Assembly (NCBI GenBank): GCA_016870425.1
Contig: VGBQ01000049.1
Location: 1-13,874, forward strand
Length of the DNA: 13,874 bases
Direction of reading: 5' to 3'
From: Actinomycetota bacterium
Lineage (GTDB): Bacteria > Actinomycetota > Actinomycetes > S36-B12
Made by a program: the position numbers and the translations under genes. The notes beneath the pieces are model-generated. The model was not told the origin of the DNA. It did no database searches and worked only from the letters and a program-made list of their open reading frames with translations. The first letter of the stretch is position 1, and every line of letters starts with the position of its first letter. Of the stretch, positions 12,753-13,874 are shown piece after piece.

Positions 12753-13874
12753 GGCGTCCTCCCGGCATCGGACTCGTCATAGTCGTGGCCCATGCGAGCG
12801 GCCTTGGTCGCCAGGTAGCGCGCATTGTGCTCATTGGGGGCGACGACGAGCGGGACGCGCTCGGCGATGGAAAGCCCGTAGCCTTCCAGTCCCGCGCGCT
12901 TTGCGGGGTTGTTGCTCAGGAGCCGCATGGACCGCACTCCCAGATCGGTGAGGATCTGCGCACCGATGCCGTAGTCGCGGGCGTCCGCGGGCAGACCGAG
13001 GTCGAGATTGGCATCCACCGTGTCGCGGCCGGAGTCCTGGAGCTGGTATGCCTGCAGCTTGTGCATCAGGCCGATTCCTCGCCCTTCGTGGCCGCGCAGG
13101 TAGAGGATCACGCCCCTACCCTCCTCGGCGACAGCAGCCATTGCAGCCTGGAGTTGCGGTCCGCAATCGCATCGCAGGGACCCGAGGATGTCACCGGTCA
13201 AGCACTCGGAGTGCACGCGGACCAGCACGTGCTCACCATCTCCGATGTCCCCCGCCACGAGTGCAACGTGCTCGATGCCGTCGAGACGATTGAGGTAGTC
13301 GACCGCTCGGAATACGCCGAAGTCTGTCGAGAGGTCCGCCTCCGCTCCGCGCTCGACGTGTCTCTCGCCGCGTCGACGGTGCGCGATGAGTTCGCTGATG
13401 GTCACGCAGGCGAGGTCGTGCTCCGCAGCGAAGGCCCGGGACTGCTCCGGGCTGAGCATCATCCCGTCGCGCGACGCCAATTCGACGCGCAAGGCCACGG
13501 GGGTTTGACCGGCGAGGCGGGCCAGGTCCACCGCGGCCTCGGCTCGTCCAGGCCGACGCAGGATCCCGCCTGAGACTGCCCGCACGGGTGCGACGTGACC
13601 GGGGCGCACCAGGTCGATGGGGCGGGTGTCCGGATCGGCGAGGAGGCGCAGAGCGAGTGCCCGGTCCTCAGCGCTAACCCCTCCCCGCGTGGAATCTCGC
13701 GCATCGATCGTCACGGCCTCCGCCGACGGGCGTCCGTCGGCCGCGAGCGCCATCGGAGGCACCTCGAGGCGGTCGAGCACCTCACTCGCTGCAGCAGCCC
13801 GCTCACATCCGGAACCATGCTGACCGAGGAAGGCCAGGAGGGAGGCGTCGGCCCGGGATCCCGCGATGACCAGG
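12749..13874 (-). CDS. ribBA: RibBA: intact GTP cyclohydrolase II with degenerate DHBP synthase domain, 5' end outside window
   Basis: At least 374 residues are visible; the N-terminus lies beyond the right edge. Residue numbers here count from the GTG at 13780, which is internal. The C-terminal GTP cyclohydrolase II domain opens the pyrimidine branch of riboflavin synthesis and is intact: zinc cysteines C193, C204 and C206 (HSECLTGDILGSLRCDCG), YLRGHEGRGIGLMHKLQAYQ, DTVDANLDLGLPADARDYG and RLLSNNPAKR. The N-terminal half aligns with RibB from LVIAG through LEVPPM, GVSAEDRA, LVRPGHVAPVRA and the AEAAVDLARLAG stretch, but the metal-binding GHTEA motif reads GRAEA (His to Arg, codon CGA at 13544-13546). 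TTG before ISAADRA is RGG, TSGYVC is GSGCER, and NDDG is SRDG. The histidine of PGH and the later glutamate remain. Its stop overlaps the ribH start. Confidence 0.94.
   Translation of the reverse strand, partial: LVIAGSRADASLLAFLGQHGSGCERAAAASEVLDRLEVPPMALAADGRPSAEAVTIDARDSTRGGVSAEDRALALRLLADPDTRPIDLVRPGHVAPVRAVSGGILRRPGRAEAAVDLARLAGQTPVALRVELASRDGMMLSPEQSRAFAAEHDLACVTISELIAHRRRGERHVERGAEADLSTDFGVFRAVDYLNRLDGIEHVALVAGDIGDGEHVLVRVHSECLTGDILGSLRCDCGPQLQAAMAAVAEEGRGVILYLRGHEGRGIGLMHKLQAYQLQDSGRDTVDANLDLGLPADARDYGIGAQILTDLGVRSMRLLSNNPAKRAGLEGYGLSIAERVPLVVAPNEHNARYLATKAARMGHDYDESDAGRTP

Overview
The window is very GC-rich and densely packed, and it uses GTG and ATC as well as ATG starts. The gene order (riboflavin–histidine genes, an SseB-like gene, a DUF1844 gene, infC-rpmI-rplT, an rRNA methyltransferase, pheST) is the order known from Actinomycetota, so this is most likely a chromosomal piece of a high-GC actinobacterium. 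The genus cannot be fixed from the sequence. All genes but one lie on the minus strand, so transcription runs from high to low coordinates. No tRNA, rRNA, insertion sequence or CRISPR array was seen, and no gene-free stretch exceeds 300 bases.

Right part (13874 to 10306): ribBA (5' end outside the window), ribH, hisE, hisG and an SseB-like gene form a tight operon with 4-base overlaps or very short gaps. The GTP cyclohydrolase II half of RibBA looks intact, but its dihydroxybutanone-phosphate synthase half has lost key residues. The SseB-like gene converges on a small plus-strand DUF1844 gene with only 14 bases between the stop codons. The 243-base gap between DUF1844 and infC is divergent and carries strong hairpins.

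Middle (10062 to 7937): infC, rpmI, rplT and a SpoU/TrmH-type 2'-O-methyltransferase. infC must start at an ATC codon, because an in-frame TGA lies 18 bases upstream and no ATG, GTG or TTG lies between.

Left part (7881 to 1): in many actinobacteria the methyltransferase gene is followed at once by pheS-pheT. Here about 4.6 kb is interposed: two tandem paralogous genes with a 2-oxoglutarate/Fe(II) oxygenase signature (HxD ... H-x9-R, like the aspartyl/asparaginyl hydroxylase group), then cysD and a cysN-cysC fusion that together make PAPS from sulfate. cysD resembles the proteobacterial NodP/CysD type more than the usual actinobacterial one, which suggests transfer. cysNC abuts pheS without a spacer (TAG followed by ATG), so the essential pheST pair appears to be co-transcribed with this cassette. 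The oxygenase pair joined to PAPS synthesis is the most novel-looking part of the window; its substrate is unknown.
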